The notes: a model not told the origin generated them from the sequence alone. DNA of 64,000 nucleotides from Flavobacteriia bacterium (GCA_009924735.1 RFQZ01000003.1:1-64000); one strand, 5' to 3'; numbered from the stretch's first letter, positions 33,523-43,478 are shown. Translations and numbers: made by a program.

Positions 33523-34429
33523 ATTTCACACAACCCGCATCAAAGACCAGGGCATGAGAATCGGTACCTAAGGGTTTCCATCTTCCCGGGTGAATGGGTT
33601 TTCGAGCGGAGAACAAACCTATTGTTTTCACGTTGAGCGCCCCTGAAATGTGTAATGGGCCCGTAGAACAAGCAATTAAAGCATAGGCATTTTGAATGAG
33701 CAAGACCAACTGGCTCAAGGAGAGTTCTCCCATCAAGTTGTGGACATTCGGAAAGTTTGCAAATCTACCCTCTATTCGCATGCGCTCTTGACTCGTTCCT
33801 GTTATCAAGACTGTTTTACCCTGTTTTACCAATTCACTTGCCAACTGCTCGTATTTTTCAAGCGGGTATTCCATTGCACTGCCTTGTGATAATGGATGAA
33901 GGATGACATAGTTAGAAAACGCGGGAATGGATTCGTTGGAGGGGCGAAACTGAGCAGAAACCTCATTTATGGACTCAAAATCAGGAATTTCTTGCAATCC
34001 GAGGGGTTTCAGCAAATGAAAATTTAATTGCGCTTCGTGTAAGGGTGAGTGCAGACGGGTAAAGGATGGACGGTGGTTACAAAAAAAGGTATGATACCAT
34101 CTGTGACTCGTCCCAATTCTATGAGGAATTCCAGCAAAAAGCCCCCAGGAAGCAATCGTTTTATTTGGAAACACGTGAATGAGTATGTCTGCCGACAATT
34201 TTTTCTTCCTTTCCTGTTGGGTTAACGCTATCAAATCTTCCAGAATAAGAATTTCATTTATTGGCGCAAAGCTAAGAACGACGGGACTGGTATATTTTTT
34301 ACACAGATAAACAAGGGTTGCACTCGGAAAAGAATTTCGCAACCATATACACATTGGTAAGGTTAACATTACATCGCCAATGCCATCGGTTCTGGAAACA
34401 ATGATTCTATGGATGTTACTTGGATTCAC
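33449..34429 (-). CDS. Glycosyltransferase family 9 (heptosyltransferase-like)
   Basis: 326 residues of a GT-B enzyme in the ADP-heptose:LPS heptosyltransferase family. It opens HRIIVSRTDGIGDVMLTLPM, where the D-G-I-G-D loop is the sugar-acceptor motif. It then has ILHPLSQGSAMEYPLEKYEQL (a variant of the usual PG....K.WP), and the donor site LIACSTGPLHISGALNVKTIGLF (TGPxH). A cysteine cluster near the end (CVKCEQGEPCDC) is common in the family. It adds a heptose or similar sugar to lipid A core in the inner membrane/cytosol. It overlaps the GT2 gene by 14 bases and the UbiA-like gene by up to 74. Confidence 0.92.
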   Translation of the reverse strand: MNPSNIHRIIVSRTDGIGDVMLTLPMCIWLRNSFPSATLVYLCKKYTSPVVLSFAPINEILILEDLIALTQQERKKKLSADILIHVFPNKTIASWGLFAGIPHRIGTSHRWYHTFFCNHRPSFTRLHSPLHEAQLNFHLLKPLGLQEIPDFESINEVSAQFRPSNESIPAFSNYVILHPLSQGSAMEYPLEKYEQLASELVKQGKTVLITGTSQERMRIEGRFANFPNVHNLMGELSLSQLVLLIQNAYALIACSTGPLHISGALNVKTIGLFSARKPIHPGRWKPLGTDSHALVFDAGCVKCEQGEPCDCIQNINTTEILDCVFK

Positions 34430-35171
34430 GGTACAATTGTTTTACCACTTGGTATTTGTATAAATTCGACATCGCGCTGATCCTGGCAATGTGAAAACCA
34501 CTCAGGCCGTCTAAAAACCCACATTTTAGCACAAACATTTTTAAGAATCGAAAGATTCCGCTGATTTCAGGTTGCAACCAAAAAACCTTTTTGTTTTGCT
34601 CCACATATTTCTTTGCCGTTAAACGAGAGTAATGGTCTGCACGGGATCGATGTTGTTTGTGGGAAACATAGGAATAATGAGCCAAATCACCGCTCAACAT
34701 AATCGGGGTGTACATTGGGTCAAAAATCAATTCTTCATGAACGATGTCCCCTTCCCAACGTGAGGTTTCTTTTGGAAAAAGCCTGGTTTTTACGTCGGGA
34801 TACCATCCAGAATGTTTGATCCACTTTCCGCAATAATTGGTGATTCGGTTGATGGCGTATACGCCAATAATTTCCTTTTTTTTCAATTCCAAAATGGATT
34901 CCTTTAGGCGCTCTGTCAGCGCTTCATCGGCATCTATGGACAAAATCATTTCGTATTGAGCCAATGCATTCAATTGGTTCTTTTGAGCGGCGTAACCCAG
35001 CCAAGTTTGGGAAATAAAACGCACCCCTTTTTGCATGCAAATCTCCTTGGTTTTATCTGTAGAATTTGAATCCATGACAATGATTTCATCTGCAACCCCT
35101 TTCAACGAATCAATGCATCTGCCTATGTTTATTTCTTCATTTAAGGTGATGATGGTAGCAGAAATTCTCAT
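34416..35171 (-). CDS. Glycosyltransferase family 2 (WaaE/KdtX-like)
   Basis: 251 residues of a GT-A enzyme. ISATIITLNEEINIGRCIDSL is the N-terminal nucleotide fold, IIVMDSNSTDKT the first donor loop, and LSIDADEAL holds the DxD metal motif (about residue 88). Later RLFPKETSRWEGDIVHEELI fits WaaE/KdtX-type transferases that add glucose to LPS core, as well as some unrelated GT2. The 3' end overlaps the GT9 gene by 14 bases, so both probably work on the same glycolipid. It follows the MltD-like gene by 5 bases. Confidence 0.93.
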   Translation of the reverse strand: MRISATIITLNEEINIGRCIDSLKGVADEIIVMDSNSTDKTKEICMQKGVRFISQTWLGYAAQKNQLNALAQYEMILSIDADEALTERLKESILELKKKEIIGVYAINRITNYCGKWIKHSGWYPDVKTRLFPKETSRWEGDIVHEELIFDPMYTPIMLSGDLAHYSYVSHKQHRSRADHYSRLTAKKYVEQNKKVFWLQPEISGIFRFLKMFVLKCGFLDGLSGFHIARISAMSNLYKYQVVKQLYRESK

Positions 35172-35176
35172 GTTGG

Positions 35177-36688
35177 TTATTTAATTCTCAAACGATCTCC
35201 AGGATGGATCACACCCCTCGCTGCTGCAGGATTAAGTTTTTTTAGTTGGGCCAGGGAGACATGTTGTCTCGCTGCTATTTGTGAGAGGGTGTCTCCTGCT
35301 TTTACCACATAATACTTCTTAGGTTTAACTACAGGTTTTACCACCGCTACAACTTCGGCTTTCACCGTATTTGTTTTTTTCAAGGTAAGCCTTTGTCCAA
35401 CATAAATGTTTGAAGTTTGAAGGGCATTCCATTCCATGATTTCCTCTGTGGTTATGCTGTATTTAGTGGAAATGGATTTAAGCGTTTCGCCTGATTTTAC
35501 TTTGTGATAAATGTATTGAAGCGACAGGGAATCTGGGTGCAGAGGCTCATTTGCGAGGGAGTCTTCTGGGACATTTGTTTCGATGGGGGGAAGTGTCAAC
35601 GAAGGATGTTCAAGGGCATACAAGGAGTCTTCCATACCGACCAATAAGGTTATTTTTTCAAGTGGACCTGTCACGCAACGGTTTTTGATAGAGGCAGGGA
35701 TGTATTCTGTTTTATAGATTGGATTGAGTGTTTTTATTTCTTCGATATCCCAATCAAGTCCCATGGAAATGGTCTTCATGCTCAACCCTCGTTTCAAGCA
35801 CATGGTATCCAATTGCGCATTGTGTATTTTGGCAGCAGCAGGCATCAAATTATGCTCCGCATGGTAAGTTAGGAGGTACGCAGCAGCAATGAAAGTGGGA
35901 ACATAACCTTGAGTTTCTGTGGGGAGGCTGGAACGAATGGCCCAATAGGATTTTTGATTTCCTGAGCGTTGAATCGCTTTGTTTATGGTTCCTGGTCCGG
36001 CATTGTAGGCCGCCAAGGCAAGGTTCCAATCGCCATAGATTCCATAGAGTTTTTTCAGAAACCGACATGCTGCATCTGTTGCTTTTATGGGATCCATTCG
36101 TTCATCGATGTATGAATTCTCTTCGAGTCCGTAGTACAATCCGGTTCGATACATGAATTGCCACAGTCCCAACGCGCCGGCTTTGGATTTAATTTGAGGG
36201 CGCAGTCCACTTTCGATTACCGCTAAATATTTCAACTCTAAGGGCAGTCCATATTCGGCAAGTTTTTCTTCGAACAAATCAAAATAAAGTGCGGACCTTC
36301 CAAGCACGATTTTAGCAAATGACCTTCTGTTTTCTGCAAAAAACTTTACTGAAGAGAGGGTAATTGGGTTGCAATCAAACTGAAATGGACTTTGATTGCT
36401 CATGGCTTCAAGTCGTTCGCAATAGATGTCATTTGAAAATACCGGAACGGTTGTAGCTTCGTAATGGAGCGCTTTAAGAATGGAATCTGAATAGATAGCG
36501 TTGGCATAATCCGCATAAAAATAGTTCAGGGATTGCTGTACTGTATTTAAAAATGCCGGTGAATTTAAACTGTCAGAAGGGCGAACAGTGGGCACTTGAC
36601 CTTGTCCGAAGGAAATAAAAAAGAGAGGGCCAAGAAGGAAAAAAAACAAACCTTTATTCGCTAATTTTCTCAAGCAATTGGGATGCAT
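35177..36688 (-). CDS. mltD: MltD-like lytic transglycosylase with two LysM domains
   Basis: 503 residues with an exported N-terminus (FFFLLGPLFFISFGQGQ). The SLT domain (about 140-270) holds catalytic E159 (AVIESGLRPQ), followed by GALGLWQFM and AAYNAGPGTINKAI. Two LysM motifs close the protein: YHKVKSGETLKSISTKYSIT (about 385-425) and YYVVKAGDTLSQIAARQHVS (about 455-500), joined by a proline/lysine/valine linker. It cleaves peptidoglycan glycan strands non-hydrolytically in the periplasm. The 5' end overlaps the gatA 3' end by 35 bases. The transglycosylase-gatA-tatA order is, as I recall, frequent in this phylum. Confidence 0.95.
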   Translation of the reverse strand: MHPNCLRKLANKGLFFFLLGPLFFISFGQGQVPTVRPSDSLNSPAFLNTVQQSLNYFYADYANAIYSDSILKALHYEATTVPVFSNDIYCERLEAMSNQSPFQFDCNPITLSSVKFFAENRRSFAKIVLGRSALYFDLFEEKLAEYGLPLELKYLAVIESGLRPQIKSKAGALGLWQFMYRTGLYYGLEENSYIDERMDPIKATDAACRFLKKLYGIYGDWNLALAAYNAGPGTINKAIQRSGNQKSYWAIRSSLPTETQGYVPTFIAAAYLLTYHAEHNLMPAAAKIHNAQLDTMCLKRGLSMKTISMGLDWDIEEIKTLNPIYKTEYIPASIKNRCVTGPLEKITLLVGMEDSLYALEHPSLTLPPIETNVPEDSLANEPLHPDSLSLQYIYHKVKSGETLKSISTKYSITTEEIMEWNALQTSNIYVGQRLTLKKTNTVKAEVVAVVKPVVKPKKYYVVKAGDTLSQIAARQHVSLAQLKKLNPAAARGVIHPGDRLRIK

Positions 36689-38060
36689 ACAATAATTCTA
36701 AATCTCTAAATTGGTCGGTCATTAATTGAATTCCAAATGGCAATCCATTGGAATGTGTACCCATCGGTAAACTGATGGCTGGATTTCCCGTTAAATTCGC
36801 ATGAACGGTAAAGATATCTTGCAAGTACATCTGGATGGGATCCTTAACCTCCCCTAACTTAAAAGCAGTGGTAGGCGTGGTAGGCATGAGCAAGACATCT
36901 ACTTCTTCGAACATGGCACGGGTATGATTTTGAAGTAATCTTCTTACTTTTTGACCTTTGGTGTAATATGCATCGTATTGCTCGTTCGAAAGCACAAAAG
37001 TGCCCGTAATGATGCGTCGTTTAACTTCTTCACCAAAACCTTCTGTTCTTGATTTGATATACGTTTCTTCAACGCCCACGGCTTGATTGGAACGGAATCC
37101 ATAATGAACCCCATCGAACCTTGACAAATTTGAAGACGCTTCAGCTGTTGTCAACACATAATAAACGGGAACGATGTATTCCATAAATGGGAAGCGAACT
37201 TCTTTTATGACAACCCCATTTTGTTTTAACCGGTCAATTCTACGGGTGATTTCTTCCTTAATTTCCAAATCTATCCCTGGATGTTCGAGATAATCCATAA
37301 GGACGCCAATCGTAAGGTTCGCATTTGACGCTGCGGGTTCAGTTGTAGGAAGTGAAGATGTGGTTGCATCCATTGGGTCCTTTCCTGCCATAATTTGATA
37401 GGCGAGGGCTGCATCCTCAAGGTTATTTGTAAAAGTTCCTATTTGGTCAAAGGACGAGGCGTAAGCGATCAATCCGTATCGACTAATTCTACCATAGGTT
37501 GGTTTGAAACCATAGGTCCCTGTCCAAGAAGCCGGTTGACGCACCGACCCACCGGTATCACTTCCTAATGCCAGGGTACAGAGTCCTGCTGAAACAGCAA
37601 CTGCTGATCCTCCGGAGGAACCTCCGGGAACGTATTCTTTGTTTATGTTATTTCGGACGGGACCATAGAAGGACTTTTCATTCGAGCTACCCATTGCAAA
37701 TTCATCGCAATTGAGTCTACCAATCACAATGGCGTCCTCATCCAGAAGTCTTTGAACGGCTGTAGCTGTATAAAGGGATTCAAAACCTTCCAAAATATGA
37801 GACGCTGCAGAAACTTTATGGTTTTTTAAACAGAGATTGTCTTTGATTCCAATGATAACACCGGCTAATTTACCTGCGTTGTTTGTGTCAATTTTTGTTT
37901 GGATCGACAAGGCTTGGGTACGGGCGTCCTCAGCATAGACTTCCAAGAATGCATTCAAATCCTTATGTTCCTCAATTTTTTGAAGGTAATGTTCGACAAT
38001 GTCTAAAACAGATTTTCCCGACGCGATGGCCGAATGAATTGCTTGGATGGACGAAAACAT
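36654..38060 (-). CDS. gatA: Glu-tRNA(Gln)/Asp-tRNA(Asn) amidotransferase subunit A
   Basis: 468 residues of the amidase-signature family. The Ser-Ser-Lys triad is visible: K73 (IIGIKDNLC), cis-Ser148 (PGGSSGGSAVA) and nucleophile S172 (GSDTGGSVRQPA), with the same spacing as in known GatA. It releases ammonia from glutamine for GatB, so that misacylated Glu-tRNA(Gln) becomes Gln-tRNA(Gln). gatB and gatC are not in this window. The tatA gene lies 3 bases upstream. The window also holds a tRNA-Gln gene, a substrate for this pathway, though it is far away. Confidence 0.97.
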   Translation of the reverse strand: MFSSIQAIHSAIASGKSVLDIVEHYLQKIEEHKDLNAFLEVYAEDARTQALSIQTKIDTNNAGKLAGVIIGIKDNLCLKNHKVSAASHILEGFESLYTATAVQRLLDEDAIVIGRLNCDEFAMGSSNEKSFYGPVRNNINKEYVPGGSSGGSAVAVSAGLCTLALGSDTGGSVRQPASWTGTYGFKPTYGRISRYGLIAYASSFDQIGTFTNNLEDAALAYQIMAGKDPMDATTSSLPTTEPAASNANLTIGVLMDYLEHPGIDLEIKEEITRRIDRLKQNGVVIKEVRFPFMEYIVPVYYVLTTAEASSNLSRFDGVHYGFRSNQAVGVEETYIKSRTEGFGEEVKRRIITGTFVLSNEQYDAYYTKGQKVRRLLQNHTRAMFEEVDVLLMPTTPTTAFKLGEVKDPIQMYLQDIFTVHANLTGNPAISLPMGTHSNGLPFGIQLMTDQFRDLELLYASQLLEKISE

Positions 38061-38063
38061 GAA

Positions 38064-38267
38064 TTACAATTCTTCGATTTTCTTTTCTTTTGCGTCTACC
38101 TCCTCGCTTTTGTCTCCTTTGGAGGCATCTTTGAATTCTCTCATTCCTTGGCCCAATCCTCGCATTAATTCAGGGATTTTTTTGCCTCCAAATAACAAAA
38201 GAACAATGATTAATATCAAAATGATATGTGGTCCGGAAAGTAAATTTGCTTGCTGTACGTGTTGCAT
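38064..38267 (-). CDS. tatA: Twin-arginine translocase subunit TatA/E
   Basis: 67 residues: a short periplasmic N-terminus, one membrane helix ([21 protein letters not shown], where FGGKKIPEL is the TatA hinge), an amphipathic helix ([14 protein letters not shown]) and a charged tail ([12 protein letters not shown]). TatA multimers form the pore that moves folded proteins across the inner membrane. A client with a twin-arginine signal, ActB, is encoded in the same window. It lies 83 bases after infB and 3 bases before gatA. The start ATG is at 38267. Confidence 0.95.
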   Translation of the reverse strand: MQHVQQANLLSGPHIILILIIVLLLFGGKKIPELMRGLGQGMREFKDASKGDKSEEVDAKEKKIEEL

Positions 38268-38350
38268 GCGAATGATTTTATTACTACAAAGTTAAGAATT
38301 CTATTGCCAAAGGAGCTTATTATTCAAAGAAAAATGGTGTTGCAGTTATT

Positions 38351-41044
38351 TTACAATTTTCTAGCAACTTCAATTTCTTCATACGCTTCTACAATGTCCC
38401 CGATTTGGATGTCATTAAATTTATCAATGTTCAAACCACACTCATAATTATTCTTAACCTCACGGACATCATCCTTGAACCTTTTTAGAGATCCAAGCTC
38501 TCCGTTGTGAATTACAATTCCATCTCGGATGACACGGATTTTTGATGATCGCTTGATGATTCCATCCATCACATAACAACCTGCAATTGTTCCCACCTTG
38601 GTAATGTCAAAGGTTTCGCGTATTTCAGCAGTACCCATGACTTTCTCCTCAATGTCCGGAGAAAGCATTCCTTCCATAGCCGCTTTAATTTCTTCAATTG
38701 CTTTATAGATGATGGAATAAAGGCGTATGTCAATTTGCTCATTCTCTGCCAATTTACGCGCACCAACCGTAGGACGAACTTGGAATCCAATAATGATTGC
38801 ATCAGAAGCAGAAGCAAGGTTGACGTCAGCTTCAGATATGGCTCCAACGCCTTTGTGTATGATATTGACTTGAATTTCTGGTGTAGATAAATTAAGTAGC
38901 GCATCAGAGAGGGCCTCAATGGAACCATCCACATCTCCTTTAACGATGATGTTAAGTTCTTTGAAATCCCCAATGGCCAACCTACGTCCAATCTCATCGA
39001 GCGTAATGTGTTTGGTGGTTCTTAAACCTTGCTCACGGAACAATTGTTCTCTTTTACTCGCAATGGTTTTAGCTTCCTTTTCATCGTCCAACACGTTAAA
39101 CTTATCTCCTGCATTTGGCGCACCGTTGATTCCTAAAACAGAAAGCGGTTGAGCTGGTCCTGCCGATTTCATGGCATTTCCATTCTCATCGTGCATCGCA
39201 CGAACTTTTCCATAATGTTTCCCAACCAAAATAACATCTCCGATTTTTAAGGTCCCTGACTCCACCAAAATGTTTGTAACATAACCCTTGCCTTTATCCA
39301 AGGAAGACTCTATCACGGTACCTACGGCATTTTTATTTGGGTTCGCCTGAAGGTTTAGCATTTCTGCTTCTAGCAACACCTTATCTAGCAATTCAGTAAT
39401 GTTAAGGTTCTGTTTTGCGGATATTTCTTGGCATTGGTATTTTCCTCCCCAGTCTTCAACAAGGATGTTCATTTGGGAAAGTTGTTCCTTAATTTTCTCC
39501 GGATTTGCGCCGGGTTTGTCAATTTTATTGATTGCAAAAATCATAGGCACCGCTGCCGCTTGGGCATGCGATATGGCTTCCTTCGTTTGAGGCATAACAT
39601 CGTCGTCTGCAGCGACAATGATAATGGCCACGTCTGTAACCTGTGCTCCCCTTGCACGCATGGCGGTAAACGCTTCGTGACCTGGGGTATCGAGGAAGGT
39701 CATTTTTCTTCCGTCTTTCAAAACAACCGAATACGCTCCAATGTGTTGCGTAATACCTCCGGCTTCGCCATCGGTAACATTTGCATTTCGTATTCTATCC
39801 AACAGGGACGTTTTTCCGTGGTCAACGTGACCCATGACCGTAATGATAGGCGGACGATCCACCAAATCTTCGGGTGAATCTTCGACTACTTGAATTGCAT
39901 CTTGAACTTCCGCGCTTACAAACTGTGTTTCATACCCAAATTCATCCGCTACAATTTGGATGGTTTCTGCGTCCAAACGTTGGTTGATAGAGGCAAAAAT
40001 CCCCAAAGACATACACGCTGAGATAACCTGGGTCGGCTGCACACTCATCATGCTCGCCAATTCGGAAACCGTTACAAATTCCGTGAGTTTTAAGATCTTT
40101 TCATCCAATTCAGCCGCCAACATTTCCTCTTGACGTTTTTGTTGGAAGGAATCTCTTTTGATTTTTCTATTCTTAGATGCCTTAGATTTCCCTCCTTGAT
40201 TGGAGAGTCTAGCCAACGTATCTTTTATTTCTTTTTGAATGTCCTGCTCGGAAATTTCTTTTTTCTCTATTTTAAATCCTGGTTTCGGCGCTTGTTGCGT
40301 TGGTTTTGGGGCCGTAGGATTGGGCGCGACGGTTTTAATTCGTTTGCGTTTTTTCTTAGCCGCATCGTCCTTGTCGTTGTTATGGCTTTTTGGCCTTTCG
40401 ACAGGAAGCACCATTTTACCAAGTACCGTTGGTCCGGTCAGAATTTTTCTTTCCGTTTTGATCATCTCTATGGCAGAAGGACCGGTAGGGGTTTCGACGA
40501 CAACAGGAGGCGTAGCGACCGGCTCGGGAGCAACCGTTTCACTTGGTTCTGGGACAGAGACCGAGACTTCCGGCGTTTCAACCACAACAACAGGTTTTTC
40601 TTCTGTTTTTTCCGTTGGTTCTTTTTTCTCAACCTTACCCTTGCTTTGAAATTGATTTAGATCAATTTTACCAATTACATTAACTTGACGTTCCTCTACC
40701 TTAGGTTTCGTTACTTCTGGTTCAAAAACGTTTCGCTTAATTTCTTCAAAATTGATGTCATCGCCTTCTTCTTCTGATTTTACAGGTGCGGGCGTTTCTG
40801 TGCGGGCGTCATGAAGCGATACCGATTCCTTTTTTTCTCTTGCGGGAGAGCCTTTGGCCTGTTCCTTCAAGTTTTGATCTGCTGCAAACTCCGTACAAAG
40901 CAATTGGAAATGCTCCGGGTCCAATTTGCTATTTGGGTTAGAATCAATTTTGATTCCTTTGGAAGATAGAAATTCCAACAACGTAGGCAATCCTACATTC
41001 AATTCACTCGCAGCTTTTCCTAATCTAATTGGTTTTCCCGACAT
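38351..41044 (-). CDS. infB: Translation initiation factor IF-2
   Basis: 897 residues. The N-terminal region (1-330) is a low-complexity stretch rich in P, E, V and K with an IF2 N-terminal winged helix at the very start ([20 protein letters not shown]). The GTPase domain (about 395-560) has G1 [12 protein letters not shown] (about 403), G3 [15 protein letters not shown] and G4 NKIDKPGAN. Domains II-IV follow, ending [20 protein letters not shown]-2 brings fMet-tRNA to the 30S subunit. It lies 28 bases downstream of nusA, the standard rimP-nusA-infB order. Confidence 0.98.
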   Translation of the reverse strand: MSGKPIRLGKAASELNVGLPTLLEFLSSKGIKIDSNPNSKLDPEHFQLLCTEFAADQNLKEQAKGSPAREKKESVSLHDARTETPAPVKSEEEGDDINFEEIKRNVFEPEVTKPKVEERQVNVIGKIDLNQFQSKGKVEKKEPTEKTEEKPVVVVETPEVSVSVPEPSETVAPEPVATPPVVVETPTGPSAIEMIKTERKILTGPTVLGKMVLPVERPKSHNNDKDDAAKKKRKRIKTVAPNPTAPKPTQQAPKPGFKIEKKEISEQDIQKEIKDTLARLSNQGGKSKASKNRKIKRDSFQQKRQEEMLAAELDEKILKLTEFVTVSELASMMSVQPTQVISACMSLGIFASINQRLDAETIQIVADEFGYETQFVSAEVQDAIQVVEDSPEDLVDRPPIITVMGHVDHGKTSLLDRIRNANVTDGEAGGITQHIGAYSVVLKDGRKMTFLDTPGHEAFTAMRARGAQVTDVAIIIVAADDDVMPQTKEAISHAQAAAVPMIFAINKIDKPGANPEKIKEQLSQMNILVEDWGGKYQCQEISAKQNLNITELLDKVLLEAEMLNLQANPNKNAVGTVIESSLDKGKGYVTNILVESGTLKIGDVILVGKHYGKVRAMHDENGNAMKSAGPAQPLSVLGINGAPNAGDKFNVLDDEKEAKTIASKREQLFREQGLRTTKHITLDEIGRRLAIGDFKELNIIVKGDVDGSIEALSDALLNLSTPEIQVNIIHKGVGAISEADVNLASASDAIIIGFQVRPTVGARKLAENEQIDIRLYSIIYKAIEEIKAAMEGMLSPDIEEKVMGTAEIRETFDITKVGTIAGCYVMDGIIKRSSKIRVIRDGIVIHNGELGSLKRFKDDVREVKNNYECGLNIDKFNDIQIGDIVEAYEEIEVARKL

Positions 41045-41072
41045 ATTTTACTTCCTTAAAAATCTTGCAAAT

Positions 41073-42308
41073 TTATTCAAATTCTGCATTCAAAATTCTA
41101 AACACCTCAACGATGGTTTCTTTTTCTAGGTCTGTTCTTTGCACCAAATCGTCGATGCTGATTTCCAACACTGACTTAGCTGTATCGCAACCTATAGCCT
41201 TCAATTCATCTATGATCCAACTGTCAATCTCATCCGCAAATTCTTCTAAATCTACATCTTCAACATCCACTTCTCCATCTCGATAAACGTCAATCTCATA
41301 GCCACAAAGTTTTCCAGCCAATTTAATGTTGTTTCCTCCCCTTCCAATGGCAAGCGAAACCTGATCTGGTTTTAAAAACACTTTCACCCTTCCTTCCTCT
41401 TCATTGATTTCCATTGAAGTGATTTTCGCCGGTGACAATGCCCTCTGAATTAACAATTGGTTGTTGCTGGTATAATTGATTACATCGATGTTTTCATTAC
41501 GCAATTCGCGAACGATTCCGTGAATTCTACTCCCTTTCATTCCGACACAAGCCCCTACGGGATCCACTCTGTCATCATAGGATTCTACAGCAACTTTAGC
41601 TCTTTCTCCTGGTTCTCTTACAATTTTTTTAATGGTAATTAAACCATCAAATACTTCAGGTACCTCAAGTTCAAACAAACGCTCCAAGAATTCGGGTGCT
41701 GTACGCGACAGAATAATGACTGGGGTACTGTTTCGCATGTCCACTTTTGAAACAACTGCACGAACGGACTCTCCTTTTTTGAAGAAATCTGATGGGATTT
41801 GTTCTGACTTTGGTAAAATCAATTCATTTTGATCGTCATCGATGATAAGAATTTCTTTCTTCCACACTTGATAAACCTCACCCGTAACAATCTCTCCAAC
41901 CCTTTCTTTGTATTTTTTGTACAAATGGTCTTTTTCTAATTCTAATATTCTTGAAATCAAATTTTGACGTAAAGACAGGATGTTTCTCCTTCCAAAATCC
42001 GAAAACGTAAATTCTTCGGTTACCTCTTCCCCTATTTCAAAATCCGGCTCAATTTGTACAGCGTCAGAATACGCCATTTCTGTATTTGGATCTTCAACCT
42101 CTCCGTCGTCTACAATCTCTTTGTTAATAAAGATTTGCACGTCACCTTTATCAATATTTACAATGATATCGATGTGCTCATCGGTATTAAATTTCTTTTT
42201 TAACATGGCACGGAACACGTCTTCTAAAACGTGTTGCATGGTTTGTTTGTCAATGTTTTTTAACTCTTTAAACTCTGAAAACGAGTCAACTAAATCTAAA
42301 CTATTCAT
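41073..42308 (-). CDS. nusA: Transcription termination/antitermination factor NusA
   Basis: 411 residues. The N-terminal domain binds RNA polymerase (MNSLDLVDSFSEFKELKNID to about 130); the S1 domain (GEIVTGEVYQVWKKEILII) and two KH domains follow (DPVGACVGMKGSRIHGIVRE and VSLAIGRGGNNIKLAGKLCGY). A short acidic C-terminal tail (EVDVEDVDLEEFADEID) then a helix-hairpin-like end (AKSVLEISIDDLVQRTDLEKET) close the protein. It works in the elongation complex on pausing and termination. It is coupled closely with rimP (4 bases) and infB (28 bases). Confidence 0.97.
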   Translation of the reverse strand: MNSLDLVDSFSEFKELKNIDKQTMQHVLEDVFRAMLKKKFNTDEHIDIIVNIDKGDVQIFINKEIVDDGEVEDPNTEMAYSDAVQIEPDFEIGEEVTEEFTFSDFGRRNILSLRQNLISRILELEKDHLYKKYKERVGEIVTGEVYQVWKKEILIIDDDQNELILPKSEQIPSDFFKKGESVRAVVSKVDMRNSTPVIILSRTAPEFLERLFELEVPEVFDGLITIKKIVREPGERAKVAVESYDDRVDPVGACVGMKGSRIHGIVRELRNENIDVINYTSNNQLLIQRALSPAKITSMEINEEEGRVKVFLKPDQVSLAIGRGGNNIKLAGKLCGYEIDVYRDGEVDVEDVDLEEFADEIDSWIIDELKAIGCDTAKSVLEISIDDLVQRTDLEKETIVEVFRILNAEFE

Positions 42309-42311
42309 AAA

Positions 42312-42788
42312 TCATCCTTTAAATGAGACCACCACTTTTGCTTCTTTTATATCAGATTTTGGTATTGAAACAATTTCCTTTACCAAAACGTTTTTGTTTT
42401 TATCATTTTTGATCTTTTTTTCAAAGGTCAATTCTAATTCGTCCTCAATTACACTCACTAACAGACCTTGTAATTTTTCTCCATTTGTTTTAACCACAGC
42501 CAACTCTCTGCCGATGTTTTTTTGATATTGAAGCGGATGACGAAGCGCCTTATCCAAACCAGCAGAAGAAACATGCAATTCAAAATCCTCTTCCTCTCTG
42601 TCCAAATTATGTTCTACGTTTCTGGAAACAGACATACAATCTTCGACAGACACGCCTCCTTCGGAGCTGTCAATCTCGATGTTAATCACATTCGCACTCG
42701 AAATGGTAAGTTCTACAATGAATAAGCCCTTGTCGCGCTCTTTCATCCTGTCCTCCGCCAAATTTCTAACAATTTCAATGTCTATCAT
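42312..42788 (-). CDS. rimP: Ribosome maturation factor RimP
   Basis: 158 residues from the ATG at 42788 (MIDIEIVRNLAEDRMKERDK), the usual length. The longer reading from 42878 would begin in the promoter and is rejected. The core motifs are present: VNIEIDSSEGGVSVEDCMSV (the G-V-s-l-d-D-C pattern) and YQKNIGRELAVVKTNGEKL. RimP helps mature the 30S subunit. A good bipartite promoter lies at 42838-42869 and a GC hairpin sits in the leader. First gene of the rimP-nusA-infB unit. Confidence 0.95.
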   Translation of the reverse strand: MIDIEIVRNLAEDRMKERDKGLFIVELTISSANVINIEIDSSEGGVSVEDCMSVSRNVEHNLDREEEDFELHVSSAGLDKALRHPLQYQKNIGRELAVVKTNGEKLQGLLVSVIEDELELTFEKKIKNDKNKNVLVKEIVSIPKSDIKEAKVVVSFKG

Positions 42789-42799
42789 ACAGAACAAAA

Positions 42800-42819
42800 G
42801 AGGGGACTGACGCCCCCTC
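42800..42819 (-). promoter_or_regulatory. Leader hairpin before rimP
   Basis: In the leader between promoter and ATG, GAGGGG and CCCCTC form a perfect 6-bp stem with an 8-base loop; on the - strand it is followed by TTTTGTT. It might act as an attenuator or a leader structure for the rimP-nusA-infB transcript. I cannot match it to a named RNA family. Confidence 0.4.
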
Positions 42820-42837
42820 CTATCTTTAATTATGGCA

Positions 42838-42869
42838 CAAAAGTAGGGTAATTCCAAATAGTTTCCAAA
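42838..42869 (-). promoter_or_regulatory. Bipartite promoter (TTTG-N20-TACTTTTG) for rimP-nusA-infB
   Basis: On the - strand TTTG (42869-42866) and an exact TAnnTTTG (TACTTTTG, 42845-42838) are 20 bases apart, the standard spacing. The transcript would begin about 45 bases before the rimP ATG. One of the clearest promoters in the window. Confidence 0.65.
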
Positions 42870-42887
42870 TAATTTCAAAATTCAATG

Positions 42888-42895
42888 TAATTTTG
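42888..42895 (+). promoter_or_regulatory. Possible -7 box (TAATTTTG) at the DUF3109 start
   Basis: An exact TAnnTTTG match on the + strand, ending 4 bases before the ATG at 42900. If used, the mRNA would be leaderless. No -33 TTG lies at proper spacing, so the call is weak. Confidence 0.3.
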
Positions 42896-42899
42896 AAGG

Positions 42900-43478
42900 A
42901 TGCTAATAGAACTAGGGGACACCATCATTTCATCTGAAATCTTCACGAAAAAATTTGTTTGCGACCTGAACCGTTGCAAAGGTGCTTGTTGCGTTTTAGG
43001 AGATGCAGGCGCACCGTTAACAACGGCAGAGGCAAAGAAAATCCAACAGAACCTTGCTGAAATTGAGCCATACATGAGTGAAGAGGGTAAAATGATTGTA
43101 AGAGAAAAAGGTGTGTCCTATTTAGATTACGAAAATGAACCCGTTACCACTTTGGTCAATGGAAAAGAGTGTGCATTTGTACACTTCGATTCAAATCAGA
43201 CGGCTTTGTGTGCGATAGAAAGCGCCTACCGCGATGGGAAAATTGACAATCTAAAACCTATTTCATGTTCCTTATACCCCATAAGGGTAAGGAAATACGA
43301 ACAGTTCACTGCGGTTCAATTTCATGAATGGGACATATGCAGCGCTGCCGTTGAATGCGGTGTAAAATGTGAGACGCCTGTTTACCAGTTCCTAAAAGCC
43401 CCTTTGATTCGTGCCTTTGGGGAGGAATACTTTAGGGCTCTTGAAAACATTGCCCCTGAAATTGATAAAATCAAATAA
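42900..43478 (+). CDS. DUF3109 family cysteine-rich protein
   Basis: 192 residues of the DUF3109 family, widespread in Bacteroidota and uncharacterised. The N-terminal cluster CDLNRCKGACC, further cysteines in NGKECAFVHF and ALCAIE, KPISCSLYPIRV, and late CSAAVECGVKC suggest binding of iron-sulphur or zinc, as in CxxxC-type oxidoreductase-like YkgJ proteins. The start MLIELGDTIISS is typical for the family. It is divergent from rimP and ends 16 bases before the convergent cox subunit I gene. Function unknown. Confidence 0.92.
   Translation: MLIELGDTIISSEIFTKKFVCDLNRCKGACCVLGDAGAPLTTAEAKKIQQNLAEIEPYMSEEGKMIVREKGVSYLDYENEPVTTLVNGKECAFVHFDSNQTALCAIESAYRDGKIDNLKPISCSLYPIRVRKYEQFTAVQFHEWDICSAAVECGVKCETPVYQFLKAPLIRAFGEEYFRALENIAPEIDKIK

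Noticed and set aside
40130-40660. Long + strand open frame of 176 codons over the infB N-terminus
   Set aside because: It is the antisense of the P/E/V/K-rich part of infB, a composition that keeps antisense frames open. Its protein is dominated by F, R and D without any family pattern.
42789-42878. Longer rimP start at 42878
   Set aside because: It covers the promoter boxes and the leader hairpin, and gives a protein about 30 residues longer than usual.
42888-42900. Leaderless transcript for DUF3109
   Set aside because: The -7 match ends 4 bases before the ATG, but no -33 element fits, so I list the box weakly and do not claim the transcript type.
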